NCBI GenBank assembly: GCA_003116975.1
Contig: BGKB01000274.1
Location: forward strand, 1 to 64,000
Direction of reading: 5' to 3'
DNA: 64,000 bases
DNA from: Aurantiochytrium sp. KH105
Lineage: Eukaryota > Sar > Bigyra > Thraustochytrida > Thraustochytriidae
Shown: piece by piece, positions 1 to 10,054 of the stretch
Layout: every line of letters starts with the position of its first letter
Position numbering within the stretch: the stretch's first letter is position 1
Notes under the pieces: generated by a model
Seen by the model: only the letters and a program-made list of their open reading frames with translations
Told to the model about the DNA's origin: nothing
The model's database searches: none
Program-made: the position numbers and the translations under genes

Positions 1-174
1 GATGAGCACACCGGTAATGACAATCTGCGAATTGTCCAAGCCTGCCGCGAGCAGCTTCGTGCTGAGTACAGGAAAGGCGTACATTGTCCCGTTCGCGAAC
101 ATGGAGAGCGCACACGCCAGATAGCACGCTCGGGATTCGAGCCATCCACGCTGCTGCTCGCTTGACTGCATCAT
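1..174 (-). CDS. MFS transporter paralogue 1, N-terminal fragment (cut by window edge)
   Basis: Only the first 58 codons lie in the window; the gene runs leftward out of it. The reading frame starts with two adjacent ATGs (174-172 and 171-169). It encodes a near copy of the N-terminus of the next two genes, including the shared segments SSEQQRGWLESRACY and FANGTM-AFPVLSTKLLAAGLD. This covers the first membrane helix and the beginning of the second. The family is a major facilitator superfamily transporter of unknown substrate, expected in a cellular membrane. It is the third member of a head-to-tail tandem array with the genes at 703-2274 and 3135-4616. The protein is too short here to judge completeness, but the fragment is intact with no stop. 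Confidence 0.8.
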   Translation of the reverse strand, partial: MMQSSEQQRGWLESRACYLACALSMFANGTMYAFPVLSTKLLAAGLDNSQIVITGVLI

Positions 175-702
175 ACCGGGCGACTTCTTTTCAAAGAACG
201 GCGAACGAAGTTCTGACAAGGTCACCGAGCGGCGTTGACCTCTGATTGAGGATCTAAAGGATGCGCAGTCCCTGCCCAGGTCTCTTGACGGTTTGCGAAA
301 TGCATGCTGCCTCGCCCGCGCAAACTTATGGAAGATGACTCACTTGCACCCATCCCCGACAGCAGTGTTCCGGCAACATGCTCGGGTTCGCATCGGTTAG
401 TTATTAGTTGCACGTCCAGGCCAGAGGCAGGGTTACTCGTCACGCGGCAGCAGCGGGTTGCGCAGAAAAAGTTCTCATCTGCGTACACCAAGACTCTTCA
501 TGATGATGATGATCATACGAACAGGCAACCACTGGCAGTCAGTTAGTACTAGACCTAGGCCTTTATGCTGAGGCTACCTTTCGGCCTTGAATCTACTCAC
601 AGTTAGACGACAGCGATGTGGACGCGACATCGCGGACAGAAAGAGAAGGAATGAGAAAGTAGGCCTATAAAAAGTTCACATGATTTCTTTCGTGGGTTCA
701 AA
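175..702. other. Intergenic gap between MFS paralogues 1 and 2
   Basis: This gap holds the upstream region of the leftward first MFS gene and the 3' flank of the second. Small open frames on both strands look like chance frames, with no recognisable protein. A GGGTTCAAATC string near 691 resembles a tRNA B box but has no acceptor stem or A box around it. Confidence 0.6.
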
Positions 703-2274
703 TCAGATTTGAGCAATCTCGAGAGAGCGCGGATTCGATCGCGTCTGCATCTCCAGGACCTCGTTGTCGTGCGTGGGATCAGCGCGCAAGACCGACATCT
801 CTAACAGATAATCCTTGCGGATCTCGTAGCCTAGCATCACGGCGCATACTGTACTAAAGAATGAGCCGACCAAAAAGTAAATAAAGGTGTTGAGGTTCTC
901 GAACCCGGAGCCGAGACGAATTCGGGACTTTTCTTCAATCACGGTCTGCATGTAGCCAATGATGAAGGGCCCAAGGCTCATCAAGATAGCTGTCACTGCA
1001 ACATTGACACTGTAGTACTGTGCCGACCCGGGAAAATTCGAGGTCGCCACGACTGCAGGCACAGAGCTGATTCCTCCAAATCCCAAACCGACAAGGCATG
1101 CCGAGGCATATGCCCCTGCCATGGTCGGGCTCGCCGTGAAGACGAGAATACCGACAAAAAGCGCCACGTTCCACACGGCCAGAACATAGGGCCAGTTAAG
1201 GTGCGCATATACAATGGTGGTCGCAAGTCGCGCAACAAGCATCATACACAAGAGCGAGAGCGTCAAGCTAAACGTAAGCGCGTCAATCTCCGCCTCCGAC
1301 TCTTCGAGGGAAGCGGCGAGCGATCCGACCGAGGACAGAAAAGTTGCGCCAACACCAAAACCAAAGAATGTCGAGACAGAGAGAAGCCACACGATACGGC
1401 TCTGCAGATACGACCACACGGTTGGCGCTGCCTCGGCGACAATTTGGCCCGAGGCAGGAGGACTCGCCGTCGAATGTAGCAGATCATCACCATGAGCACC
1501 TTGATGATGGCTCTCTGCGCTGTTGGAGCCAAGATCTCCCAGTTCAAGCGTCGTGGTGCTTTCTGCAGAGCCACGGCCCTCCTCGTCAGCGGGCACAAGA
1601 GCGGGAAGCTCGCTGAGGACCGGCACGGCTTCGAAGCGGCCACGCTGCATGTAAACGAGTCGGAAGCCGGTGATCAGAACATAGGATACGAGCAGGACGA
1701 CCATGTTGTTGATGAGCGAAATGCTGTTGAGAACAAACTGGTACAATAAGGTGTACACGACCGAGCCGATGCCGAGCGAAAATGTCATGGACGCAATAGC
1801 CATGCGTCGTTGCGCCTTGTTGGCAACAAAGATAAAGTTTACAAGGCTCAGGCTATGGAATGCGGAAAGCCCGAGACCACTTCCCCAGACCAAGAACAGA
1901 AAGCTGAGTGCGGCTCCATTGACGGGCTCGCCCACGGCTTCCGCGTTGGCCAAAAGGCCGATGAGCAACGCCAAAGATCCGAGGACCAAGCTGCACGCAA
2001 AGATGTTCGCAGCGCGGTCAACGCCTGCGAGGCTCAAGCGCGTGTACGTTCGTGCGTAAAAGGCCGCAAAGAGGATCGACGATAGACCGTATCCCATCTG
2101 AATGATGACGCCTGTAATGACAATTTGAGAAGTATCGAGCCCTGCGGCCAAGAGCTTGGTGCTAAATACGGGAAAAGCGTTCATGGTCCCATTCGCAAAC
2201 ATGGAGAGCGCGCACGCCAGGTAGCATGCGCGCGACTCGAGCCATCCGCGCTGCTGGCTACTTGTCTGGCTCAT
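703..2274 (-). CDS. MFS transporter paralogue 2 (12 TM, substrate unknown)
   Basis: This is a 523-residue polytopic membrane protein of the major facilitator superfamily. The frame is open further upstream to 2361, but that extension begins at a non-ATG codon. The first ATG (2274) gives MSQTSSQQRGW, which aligns with the starts of both neighbouring paralogues, so it was chosen. Two six-helix halves are visible, separated by a hydrophilic loop (about residues 240-310) rich in Ser, Glu and His. A typical MFS loop signature appears as FYARTYTRLSLAGVDRA after the second helix. It is intronless. The loop and C-terminal tail are the parts that differ most from paralogue 3; the membrane helices are strongly conserved. 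Distant similarity to nodulin-like or other eukaryotic MFS families is plausible but was not tested. I cannot name a substrate. Confidence 0.85.
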   Translation of the reverse strand: MSQTSSQQRGWLESRACYLACALSMFANGTMNAFPVFSTKLLAAGLDTSQIVITGVIIQMGYGLSSILFAAFYARTYTRLSLAGVDRAANIFACSLVLGSLALLIGLLANAEAVGEPVNGAALSFLFLVWGSGLGLSAFHSLSLVNFIFVANKAQRRMAIASMTFSLGIGSVVYTLLYQFVLNSISLINNMVVLLVSYVLITGFRLVYMQRGRFEAVPVLSELPALVPADEEGRGSAESTTTLELGDLGSNSAESHHQGAHGDDLLHSTASPPASGQIVAEAAPTVWSYLQSRIVWLLSVSTFFGFGVGATFLSSVGSLAASLEESEAEIDALTFSLTLSLLCMMLVARLATTIVYAHLNWPYVLAVWNVALFVGILVFTASPTMAGAYASACLVGLGFGGISSVPAVVATSNFPGSAQYYSVNVAVTAILMSLGPFIIGYMQTVIEEKSRIRLGSGFENLNTFIYFLVGSFFSTVCAVMLGYEIRKDYLLEMSVLRADPTHDNEVLEMQTRSNPRSLEIAQI

Positions 2275-3134
2275 TTTGATCCAAAAGATGCTCGCTCCCC
2301 TTGACCACCGTCGCGTCTGCCGCCGGCAGCACCACCGCCACTCTATGACCTGGATGATCAATTCCTCTCACGCAGGGTCGCTCGCTTGCTTGCTTGCGCA
2401 CTCGGGATCGTGAGTCCAGATCAGTTGGTCAGTCGGTCGGGCCGCCTCGATGAATCCGGTTTGCTGCTCTCGCCGCCAGAGCCCTTGCTCGTCCATCTAC
2501 ATTTGCGTCCGCGGGTCTGTCGCGCCGCGGAGTTCGCAGGGTGCAAACGCAATCTTCTCGCGCGCGGCCGCGGCCCCGCCGCCCGTGGATGATAACTTTG
2601 GGGACTTTGTTTGTTCGGACGCCCCGTGCGGCACAAGAAGAGAGAGTCTTGCTGCTGCTGCTCGTTCCGGCAACATGCCCTAGCTAGGCTGCTGTTCCGT
2701 CTTGTTGGTCTCGTGCCGCGCAGATGGCGAATGACCAATGAGAGAATCGACGAAAGACCGTAATCAATGAAACGTAAAAACAGCCAGGGTGCTGCGCATT
2801 AAAACTCAGGAGCGCCCCGCACCCCGACCCCACCCGTGGGCTGAGCCCGCTCGACTCGATCGACGTGGCACTGGTGACAGACAGGCGCCTCAACGGATGC
2901 GTGCGTCCCAAGGGCAGGCGGCCCCGCGCTTGCTGCTGACCTCGTGATGGTGGCTGCAGGCTGCCATGGCCACTGCCACACAAATTGTCTCGAGGAAAGC
3001 TCGGCGCGGGCGAGCGAGCAAGATTAGGAAGGAAGGTACTCATCTTTCGGTCAGAGCCTAGCTATAGGCCTATCAGAACAAGGGGGTAAAACAAGCATTG
3101 GAGGCTACTACTACTATATACATAAACTCCTCCA
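2275..3134. other. Intergenic gap between MFS paralogues 2 and 3
   Basis: This is the upstream region of the leftward gene ending at 703 and the 3' flank of paralogue 3. It contains a short CTTG-type run near 2389-2398. No coding frame here carries a recognisable protein, and nothing else stands out. Confidence 0.5.
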
Positions 3135-4616
3135 CTACAAATCATCAGAAGTCAGCTCTCGAGAGGGTGTGGGGACAGTCGTTGCGTCAGAAGTAGAAGC
3201 AGAATTCTCCTTGCGGATCTCGTTGCCTAACATGCCGGCGCAGAAAGCACTGACAAAGGAGCATGCCAAAAAGTAGACAAAGGTGTTGGCGTTCTCGAAG
3301 TCGGCGCCAAGACGAATGCGGGGTTGCTCCTCCAGTACAGTCTGCACGTACCCGATAATAAAGGGTCCAACGCTCATCAAGATGCTAGCGACTGCAACAT
3401 TAACGCTATAATATTGCACAGAGCCGGGAAAGTTTGATGTCGCCACCACGGGCGGCACAGAACTGATGCCTCCAAAGCCCAGGCCAACGAGACATGCCGA
3501 GGCGTAAGCTCCTGCAAGCGTCGGGCTTGCCGTGAAGACAAGATTACCAACGAATTGTGACGCAGTCCAAACGGCCAACATGTACGGCCAATTTGCATGC
3601 GCATAAACAAAGGTGGTGACGAGGCGGCCGACGAGGACCAGGCACAGGAGCGCAAGCGTGAGTCGGAATGTAAGAGCATCAATTTCTGCTTCGCCATCCA
3701 CCAGTGAAGCAGCCAGCGAGCCCACTGACGACAGATAAGTGCCTCCAACGCCAAAGCCAAAAAACGATGCAATCGACAAATACCACACGATGCGACTTTT
3801 GAGATAAGACCACATTGTCGGCGCGGTTTCGGCCGCCTCAACCGGGATTGAAACCGGCACAGCCGTCATGGCCGTGTGAGCATCGACATCTCGAACCAAA
3901 TTGGAAAGCCTCTCGTTTGTCTCGCGCGTCTGTGTATCCTTGGCTACAGATACAACACCTCCATGACTTGCCCCATCGGAACCTACCGGCTGGAAATGAC
4001 CTCGCTGCATAAAGATGAGGCGAAAAGCGGTGATCACCCCATAGGTGACAAGCAACACAGTGATGTTGTCGACGAGTGAAATGTAGTTGAGCACAAACTG
4101 GTAAAGTAAGGTGTACACGACCGAGCCAATGCCGAGCGAGGCGGTCATTGACGCGACGCCAACACGCCGCTGCGCCTTGTTGGCGGCAAAGATGAAGTTT
4201 ACCAAACTGAGACTGTGAAACGCAGTGAGACCGAGGCCTGTACCCCATATCATAAACAGGAGACTCACGATGGGGCCGCTTACGGGCTCTTCCGTTGCTT
4301 CGGCATGCGTCAAGAGACCGGAAAGAATGGCCAGCGAGATGAGGACCAAACTGCACGCCAGAATGTTGGAGGCGCGATCCACTCCAGCGAGGCTCACGCG
4401 TTTGTATGTCCGTGAATAAAATGCGGCAAAGAGGATCGACGATAGTCCGTATCCCATTTGGATGAGAACACCCGTAATGACGATTTGAGAAGTATCGAGC
4501 CCAGCGGCCAAGAGCTTGGTGCTGAGTACGGGATAGGCAAAATTAGTCCCATTCGCGAACATGGCCAGCGCACATGTCAGGTAGCATGCCCATAACCCCA
4601 GAGGTTGCTTTGTCAT
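3135..4616 (-). CDS. MFS transporter paralogue 3 (12 TM, substrate unknown)
   Basis: This is a 493-residue polytopic MFS protein. The open frame extends to 4643 only through a non-ATG codon; the ATG at 4616 (MTKQPLGLWACY) matches the paralogue starts and was chosen. It shares long near-identical blocks with the gene at 703-2274: the first helix, the SQIVITGV-IQMGYGLSSILFAAFY segment, SLGIGSVVYTLLYQFVLN, and the conserved GLGFGGISSVP block in the second half. The central cytoplasmic loop (about residues 235-285) and the Ser/Thr-rich C-terminus diverge. It is intronless. With the two genes to its left it forms a same-strand tandem array produced by local duplication. The substrate is unknown. 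Confidence 0.85.
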   Translation of the reverse strand: MTKQPLGLWACYLTCALAMFANGTNFAYPVLSTKLLAAGLDTSQIVITGVLIQMGYGLSSILFAAFYSRTYKRVSLAGVDRASNILACSLVLISLAILSGLLTHAEATEEPVSGPIVSLLFMIWGTGLGLTAFHSLSLVNFIFAANKAQRRVGVASMTASLGIGSVVYTLLYQFVLNYISLVDNITVLLVTYGVITAFRLIFMQRGHFQPVGSDGASHGGVVSVAKDTQTRETNERLSNLVRDVDAHTAMTAVPVSIPVEAAETAPTMWSYLKSRIVWYLSIASFFGFGVGGTYLSSVGSLAASLVDGEAEIDALTFRLTLALLCLVLVGRLVTTFVYAHANWPYMLAVWTASQFVGNLVFTASPTLAGAYASACLVGLGFGGISSVPPVVATSNFPGSVQYYSVNVAVASILMSVGPFIIGYVQTVLEEQPRIRLGADFENANTFVYFLACSFVSAFCAGMLGNEIRKENSASTSDATTVPTPSRELTSDDL

Positions 4617-5875
4617 CGTCCTCTTACTGTCAGCCGTCAGCAAAGCTGATCTGTACAGCCTTTCACAAACACGAAGTCAACCCAGAACTGCTCGCAACCG
4701 GCATGCACGGTGGCTGGCCCGTCAGAAGAGGAGTACGCGGCTGAGACCTTGGCAGCGGTGCCCGCTTCTCTGCTTCGGGCGCAGCGGCGGGCTCGACCGG
4801 GTTATGGATGGCAGAGCACGGACGCTTTGGCATGTCAAGGCTTCCTTTTGGTGCTCGCCGCCGATGGACTTCCCATCGCAGCCGACAGCGACCACTACAA
4901 CTTGCGCGCGCGCACACCCTAGGTGGAAGGGTCCCCACGCGGACTGGAGGTGTGCACCGGTTTCGCTGCCTGGCGCTCGTCGCGAGCGGTCCCGCCTTAT
5001 TTAGAAGTCCTAGTCTAGAGTTTGACATCCGAGGTATGTATGATGGGCGGTGGCAGCTGCAGGCATCTTGCAGACGTGGTCAAACCGGCTGGCGGGTCAA
5101 GAACATCGTAGATGCTCTTGCTCGTGACATACCTTCCTTCCCCTGCTGGCTGCACTGCATGCACCTGATGAGCTGGAGCTAGCGGGGGAAGGTGAATGCG
5201 AAATGGCCTCGCGGCAATGTGGCAATCGCGATGACGCGTGAACCGAGCGCGGGCGGTACTAGGTCTACTTTACGGTTTACTTTCACTCGCCAATGCCAGC
5301 CACTGCCATCGATGGCGACAGCGCGCGAGCGAGCGGCCGGGCTGTCCGTGCCGCGCACACCTCCTTCCTCATTCGATGCTCTTTTGCCTTGCTTTGCTCT
5401 TTGCCTTGCTTTGCTTTCCTCTGCTTTCCTCTGCTTTGCTTTCCTTCCTCGCCTGATTTGTTTCGTCCAGGCCTTGCGGCAAGAATAAGGTGGCCGCGCT
5501 GGGCCGCGCTGGGCCACGATGCTCCTCGACCCCGATCGCGAGGCCTTTCCTTCTCCTTTCCCGGCCCCCTCTGTGACCTGCTATACGTACTAACTTACTG
5601 TTATAACAGTATACGTCTCTCTCTCTGTCTGGTCAAGGCCGCGCCTGCTGGGCCAGACATCGTCGACCCGGCCGGAACAGCAGAGCCGCAAAGCAAGCAA
5701 GAGCGACCTGGCGAGCGAGGATAACTTGTACCTTGGCCGCGCGCGTGCGAGCGGCGAGCAGGAGCGCGAGCAGGAGCAGGAGCGCGAGCAGGAGCCGCGG
5801 CAGAGGCTGGCCGGCGGCGCGAGAGGCCGGCTGCGTGAGAGGACGCAGGGCAGAGCAGAAGCAGAGCAAAGCAGG
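4617..5875. other. Divergent promoter region between MFS 3 and the A-T-R-R reductase
   Basis: The genes on either side point outward, so this 1.26 kb should contain both promoters and 5' leaders. It holds a pyrimidine/TTGC-rich tract at 5391-5452. The frame of the reductase stays open upstream of 5876 to 5726, but the extension starts at TTG and encodes low-complexity Glu/Gln/Arg sequence, so it is treated as leader. Confidence 0.5.
5391..5452. repeat. Pyrimidine-rich imperfect repeat (TTGCTTT/CCTCTGC units)
   Basis: This is a tract of about 60 nt built from TTGCTTTG and TTCCTCTGC units, almost free of A on the plus strand. It lies in the divergent promoter gap about 420 nt upstream of the reductase ATG. 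Confidence 0.7.
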
Positions 5876-8800
5876 ATGGCGTCGCAGGGCGCCGTGCGCG
5901 ACGAGGATATTGGGCCGTGCCTTCACACGATCTTCCGCGAGAGCGCGGCCAAGTACGCCGACCGCGTGGCTGTGCAAAGCGCGAAGAAGCAGATCACGTA
6001 CAAGGAGCTCGATGAAGCGACCGACCGCCTCGCGAGCATGCTCGTGCAGGCTGGCGTCAAGAAGGACTCGTGCGTGGGCATCCTCATGGAGCGCTGCAAC
6101 GAGTACGCACTTGCCTACATTGCCATCCTCAAGGCCGGGGGCGCCTACATGCCCATCGACCCGGGATACCCGCAGGGCATGCTCGAGGATGTCCTCACGG
6201 ACGCCACACCGACCGTCGTCCTCTGCAAGCGCAACTTCGTGGCGCGCATGCCGGAATCACAAACCGTGATCCTCCTCGAGCCCGAATGGGAACAGTGCCT
6301 CGACGACCTTACGCCCGAGGGCCAAGCTGCCCTTGACAATGTCGACAAAACCGATCTGGACGCTCTCGCTTACGTCGTGTACTCGAGCGGTACCACCGGC
6401 AAGCCCAAGGGCATCGCCTGCCCGCACCGCGGCGCCGTTTTCTCCTACAAATGGCGCTTCGAGAACGTCCCCTACAACGAGTCCAAGGGTCCTGAAGTCG
6501 AAGCGTGCAACGTCTTCTTTGTCTGGGAAATGATGCGCCCTCTGCTGCGCGGCCAGACGCTGCTCGTCATCCCGGATGACGTTATTTACGATCCGCCCGC
6601 CCTTACGGCCTTCCTGCAGACGAACGGCGTCACGCGCATGCTCTTTACCCCGAGTTTGCTCGAAGCTGTCCTCGACTGCAAGTCCATCGAGCCCAAGGAG
6701 CTCTTTGGTCGCATGCGTTCGATGACGACCATCATTCTCTGTGGCGAGGTCGTCACGGTGGCGCTTCAGGAGCGCGTCAAGGCCAATATGCCCTGGGCCG
6801 CGCTCTGGAACCTGTACAGCGTGAGTGAGTGCCATGACGTCGCAGCGCTCGATCTCGCGGGCGGCGAGTACGGCTCACGCAAGTATTGCCCCGTCGGCAA
6901 GCTCTTTGACGGTGTCGAGGCCCACGTCATGGACGACTCACTCGCGCCGTGCCCTTTGGGCGAGGTTGGCGAGCTTTACGTGGCGGGCCCCACTCTGGCG
7001 CGCGGATACCTGAACCGCGACGAGCTCAACCGGCAGCGCTTCCCCGTCGTGGACGGCAAGCGCCTGTACAAGACCGGCGACCGCGCGCGCGTGCTCCCGA
7101 ACCGCGAGCTAGAGATCCTCGGCCGTTGCGACTCCATGGTCAAGGTTCGCGGCTACTCTGTCGAATTGCGTGCCATCGAAGCCGCCATCATGACCCTCGA
7201 CACGCTCGTGAGCTCGTGCGTCGTCGTTGTTCAGGGAGAGGAGGGCGAGGACAAGTTCGTCATTGCTTACGTCGTCCTCCGAACCACCGCCGAGGCGACC
7301 TGCCGCAATGTCCGCCTCGCGCTCAAGGCCAAGCTTCCGCACTACATGGTCCCCGCCTTTGTCATCGACCTCGAAGAGCTTCCGACGCACGAGGTTAGTG
7401 GCAAGCTCGACAAGAAGAGCCTTCCGCCCGTGGATCTCGCCACGGGCCAGCTCGCTGGCCGCAACCGCAGCATGAGCACCGAGAACGATGTCACGCTTCC
7501 GCGGTCCACGCTCGAATTTGAGCTGCACAAAATTTGGTGCAATGTCATGAACATGCGTCAGATCGACGTTGTCTTTGACTCCTTCTTTGACATTGGCGGC
7601 CACTCGCTCTTGGCAGCGCGCCTCGTGCAGCAAATCAAGTCTGACCTCGGCCACGATGTCGGCGTCGTCGAGCTCTTTGCCAACTCGACCATCGAGGCGC
7701 TTGCCGAATTCATTGAGCGCAAGCCCTCGCTCGAGCGCGCCGGCTCGTCGGGTTCGGTTGTCAGCGCCGTCACGCCCAAGCACAAGAAGCTCGACCTTGA
7801 CGCGGAAGTCGACGTCTTTGACGCCAGCAAGGCCATCAACGATATTGCCATGCGCGCCTTTTGGCGCTCGACCCACTTTGCCCAGGTCCGCGCTCGCGCC
7901 GTCCTGGTCACGGGTGTCACGGGCTTTCTCGGCAGCTTTATCCTTGCCGAGCTGCTCCGCAACGACGACATCGACGTCGTATACTGCGTTGTGCGCGCGG
8001 CGACCCCAAAGGAGGGCGCGGACCGTGTCATCAAGACGCTCAAGGACCGCGACATGTGGAACCCGGAGGACAGGGACCGCATCCAGGTTTTTGCCGGTGA
8101 CGCCTCGCTGCATCACATGGGGCTTGATGACGACGACTATGCCGTACTCAGCACTGGAGTCGACGTTGTCGTCCATTGCGCCGCCATTGTTAACCTCGTC
8201 TACCCGTACGAGGGTCTGCGCGCGGCCAACGTCATTGGCACGCGCAACGTCATCGAGTTCGCGCTGCATGGCAAGGTCAAGAAGCTCGCGTATATCTCCA
8301 CGGATGGTGTCTTTCCTGATGGCATGAAGGACTGCAAGGAAGATGCCGATCTCGACTCCTTTACCGAGAAGCTTGGCAATGGGTACGCGCAAAGCAAGTG
8401 GGTCGCAGAGAAGCTTGTTCGCCGTGCCATGGACCGTGGTCTTCCCGCCATCGTTTTCCGTCCGGGTAACCTCGGCGGCGTCGGATCGGTGTGGAACCCC
8501 TCGGATCTTAACTTTCTCGTGCTTACGGGCTGCATCGAGGTCGGAGCCACCCCCAACGTGCCTGGTTGGTGCATGGAGATGACCCCTGTCGACTTTGCGT
8601 CGCAGGCGATTGTCAAGATCATTCAGGACAAGGAGTCCCTCGGCGAGACCTTTCACGTGACGAACTTTGGCAACTGTCTCGAGGCCAATGCCTACTTTGA
8701 CGCTCTGCGTAACGTGGGCTACGGCCTTGAGTCCTGCTCTCTCGAGTCGTGGCGTGCCAAGGTGCTCCGTTCCTCGAGCCCGAACACGGAGAAGCTGCGC

Positions 8801-9745
8801 AACGCTCTGCTCGGTGGCGCCGCCGACACGGAAGCCTCGCTCGCCGATCTTGCGACATTTGATAACAGCAACTTTGCCAAGTACTGCAAGCAATACGGCA
8901 TGGTAATTCCCAAGATTACGACGACTCTCATGCATGAGTACGTGGAGGCGTGGCAAAAGGCTGGTCTCGTGTCCGAGCCTGAGACCTTTTACGGCCGCCC
9001 ACTCACGGGCAAGGTCGCTGTGGTCACTGGCGCCTCGTCGGGTATCGGGGCTGCCATCGCGCGTGCCCTTAGCAAGGCAGGCGCCAAGGTCGGGATTGGT
9101 GGTCGTCGCCTCGAGCGCCTGCAGGCTCTCGCGGACGAGATGAAGGCGAGCTCTGGCGGCCAGGTGTTTCCCTTCCAGGTCGACGTCACGAACCGCGAAC
9201 AGGTTGGCAGCTTTTTCAAGGCATGTGAGGCCGAACTCGGCCCCGCAGACATTTTCGTCAACAACGCCGGCGTCATGCACTACACGCGCATCGAGCATCT
9301 CAAGGAGGATCAGTGGCACAAGGAAGTTGACGTCAACTGCAAGGGTCTTCTCAACTGCACCGCCGCAGCGCTCCCTTCCATGTTGGCTCGCGGCAAGGGG
9401 CACATTGTGGCCACCTCTTCGGACGCCGGCCGCAAGGTCTTTCCGGGCCTCGGTGTCTACTCTGCGTCGAAGATGTTTGTCGAGGGTTTCTGCCAGGCGC
9501 TCCGTCTCGAGAATTGCGACAAGGGCATCAAGGTGACGACGATTCAGCCTGGCGACTGCAGGACGGAGCTGCCTGCGCTCACTACCGACGAGACTGCTCG
9601 TTCCGAGTTTGCGCAGAGCTCGCAGGACCGCGATGTCTGGCTTGATCCCGAGGATGTGGCGCGCGCTGTGGTCTTCGCGGTGTCCTCCCCTGCGCACGTT
9701 GGCATCAACGAGGTTCTCATTGAGCCGCGCGGTGCCCCGGCATAA
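5876..9745 (+). CDS. NRPS-like A-T-R1-R2 carboxylate reductase; probable glycine betaine reductase
   Basis: This 1289-residue single-exon protein has four domains. First is an adenylation domain (about 10-530) with A3 loop SSGTTGKPKG from residue 170. Second is a carrier domain with GGHS, phosphopantetheine Ser577. Third is a thioester reductase with VLVTGVTGFLG from 676 and Tyr837-x3-Lys841. Fourth is a classical SDR with TGASSGIG from 1051 and Tyr1195-x3-Lys1199. There is no condensation or thioesterase domain. This order and length match the fungal ATRR enzyme, which activates glycine betaine, reduces the thioester to betaine aldehyde and then to choline using NADPH. The residue that normally binds the substrate amine (Asp235 in GrsA numbering) is Val213 here, in NVFFVWE, which suits a substrate without a free alpha-amine. 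The start is the first ATG; the open frame upstream begins with TTG. The protein could instead reduce another carboxylic acid. Architecture is certain; substrate is inference. Confidence 0.88.
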   Translation: MASQGAVRDEDIGPCLHTIFRESAAKYADRVAVQSAKKQITYKELDEATDRLASMLVQAGVKKDSCVGILMERCNEYALAYIAILKAGGAYMPIDPGYPQGMLEDVLTDATPTVVLCKRNFVARMPESQTVILLEPEWEQCLDDLTPEGQAALDNVDKTDLDALAYVVYSSGTTGKPKGIACPHRGAVFSYKWRFENVPYNESKGPEVEACNVFFVWEMMRPLLRGQTLLVIPDDVIYDPPALTAFLQTNGVTRMLFTPSLLEAVLDCKSIEPKELFGRMRSMTTIILCGEVVTVALQERVKANMPWAALWNLYSVSECHDVAALDLAGGEYGSRKYCPVGKLFDGVEAHVMDDSLAPCPLGEVGELYVAGPTLARGYLNRDELNRQRFPVVDGKRLYKTGDRARVLPNRELEILGRCDSMVKVRGYSVELRAIEAAIMTLDTLVSSCVVVVQGEEGEDKFVIAYVVLRTTAEATCRNVRLALKAKLPHYMVPAFVIDLEELPTHEVSGKLDKKSLPPVDLATGQLAGRNRSMSTENDVTLPRSTLEFELHKIWCNVMNMRQIDVVFDSFFDIGGHSLLAARLVQQIKSDLGHDVGVVELFANSTIEALAEFIERKPSLERAGSSGSVVSAVTPKHKKLDLDAEVDVFDASKAINDIAMRAFWRSTHFAQVRARAVLVTGVTGFLGSFILAELLRNDDIDVVYCVVRAATPKEGADRVIKTLKDRDMWNPEDRDRIQVFAGDASLHHMGLDDDDYAVLSTGVDVVVHCAAIVNLVYPYEGLRAANVIGTRNVIEFALHGKVKKLAYISTDGVFPDGMKDCKEDADLDSFTEKLGNGYAQSKWVAEKLVRRAMDRGLPAIVFRPGNLGGVGSVWNPSDLNFLVLTGCIEVGATPNVPGWCMEMTPVDFASQAIVKIIQDKESLGETFHVTNFGNCLEANAYFDALRNVGYGLESCSLESWRAKVLRSSSPNTEKLRNALLGGAADTEASLADLATFDNSNFAKYCKQYGMVIPKITTTLMHEYVEAWQKAGLVSEPETFYGRPLTGKVAVVTGASSGIGAAIARALSKAGAKVGIGGRRLERLQALADEMKASSGGQVFPFQVDVTNREQVGSFFKACEAELGPADIFVNNAGVMHYTRIEHLKEDQWHKEVDVNCKGLLNCTAAALPSMLARGKGHIVATSSDAGRKVFPGLGVYSASKMFVEGFCQALRLENCDKGIKVTTIQPGDCRTELPALTTDETARSEFAQSSQDRDVWLDPEDVARAVVFAVSSPAHVGINEVLIEPRGAPA

Positions 9746-9793
9746 AACTCTTCACAGAATACATTGAGCTATCGGTCGGTTTTGTCCTGTGAA

Positions 9794-9815
9794 AGAGAGA
9801 GAGAGAGAGAGAGAG
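9794..9815. repeat. (GA)n microsatellite
   Basis: This is an 11-unit GA run about 50 nt after the reductase stop codon, probably within its 3' UTR. Confidence 0.9.
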
Positions 9816-10051
9816 GGAGAAGAGAAGAAAGAACTAGAGCAAGAATAAGAGAAGACATAGCAGTAGAACACGCGAATGCGCAATTGAGCAAATCATCTTT
9901 ATCGAAATAAACAGCGATTCGCAGTCAATCAGAGAATGGGCTTGCATTCCGGTCGTACATAGTTCGAAAGTCTGGCAGCCAACAACACTTGCTTTGTTTG
10001 AAAAGGCGCATGGAGATTACTGGAGTTGGTGAGGTAGACTGGCATACACAA

Positions 10052-10054
<3 letters not shown>

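Noticed and set aside
691-702. GGGTTCAAATC, another B-box-like string
   Set aside because: It abuts the stop of MFS paralogue 2 and the upstream 60 nt cannot fold into a tRNA.
703-2361. The longer 552-codon version of MFS paralogue 2
   Set aside because: The extension begins at a TTG codon and is not shared by the neighbouring paralogues, whose alignable N-termini begin at the ATG corresponding to 2274.
7109-9697. An 862-codon open frame on the minus strand opposite the A-T-R-R reductase
   Set aside because: It exactly mirrors a strongly biased GC-rich coding region. The sense strand has full enzyme motifs, while the antisense product has no recognisable domain.
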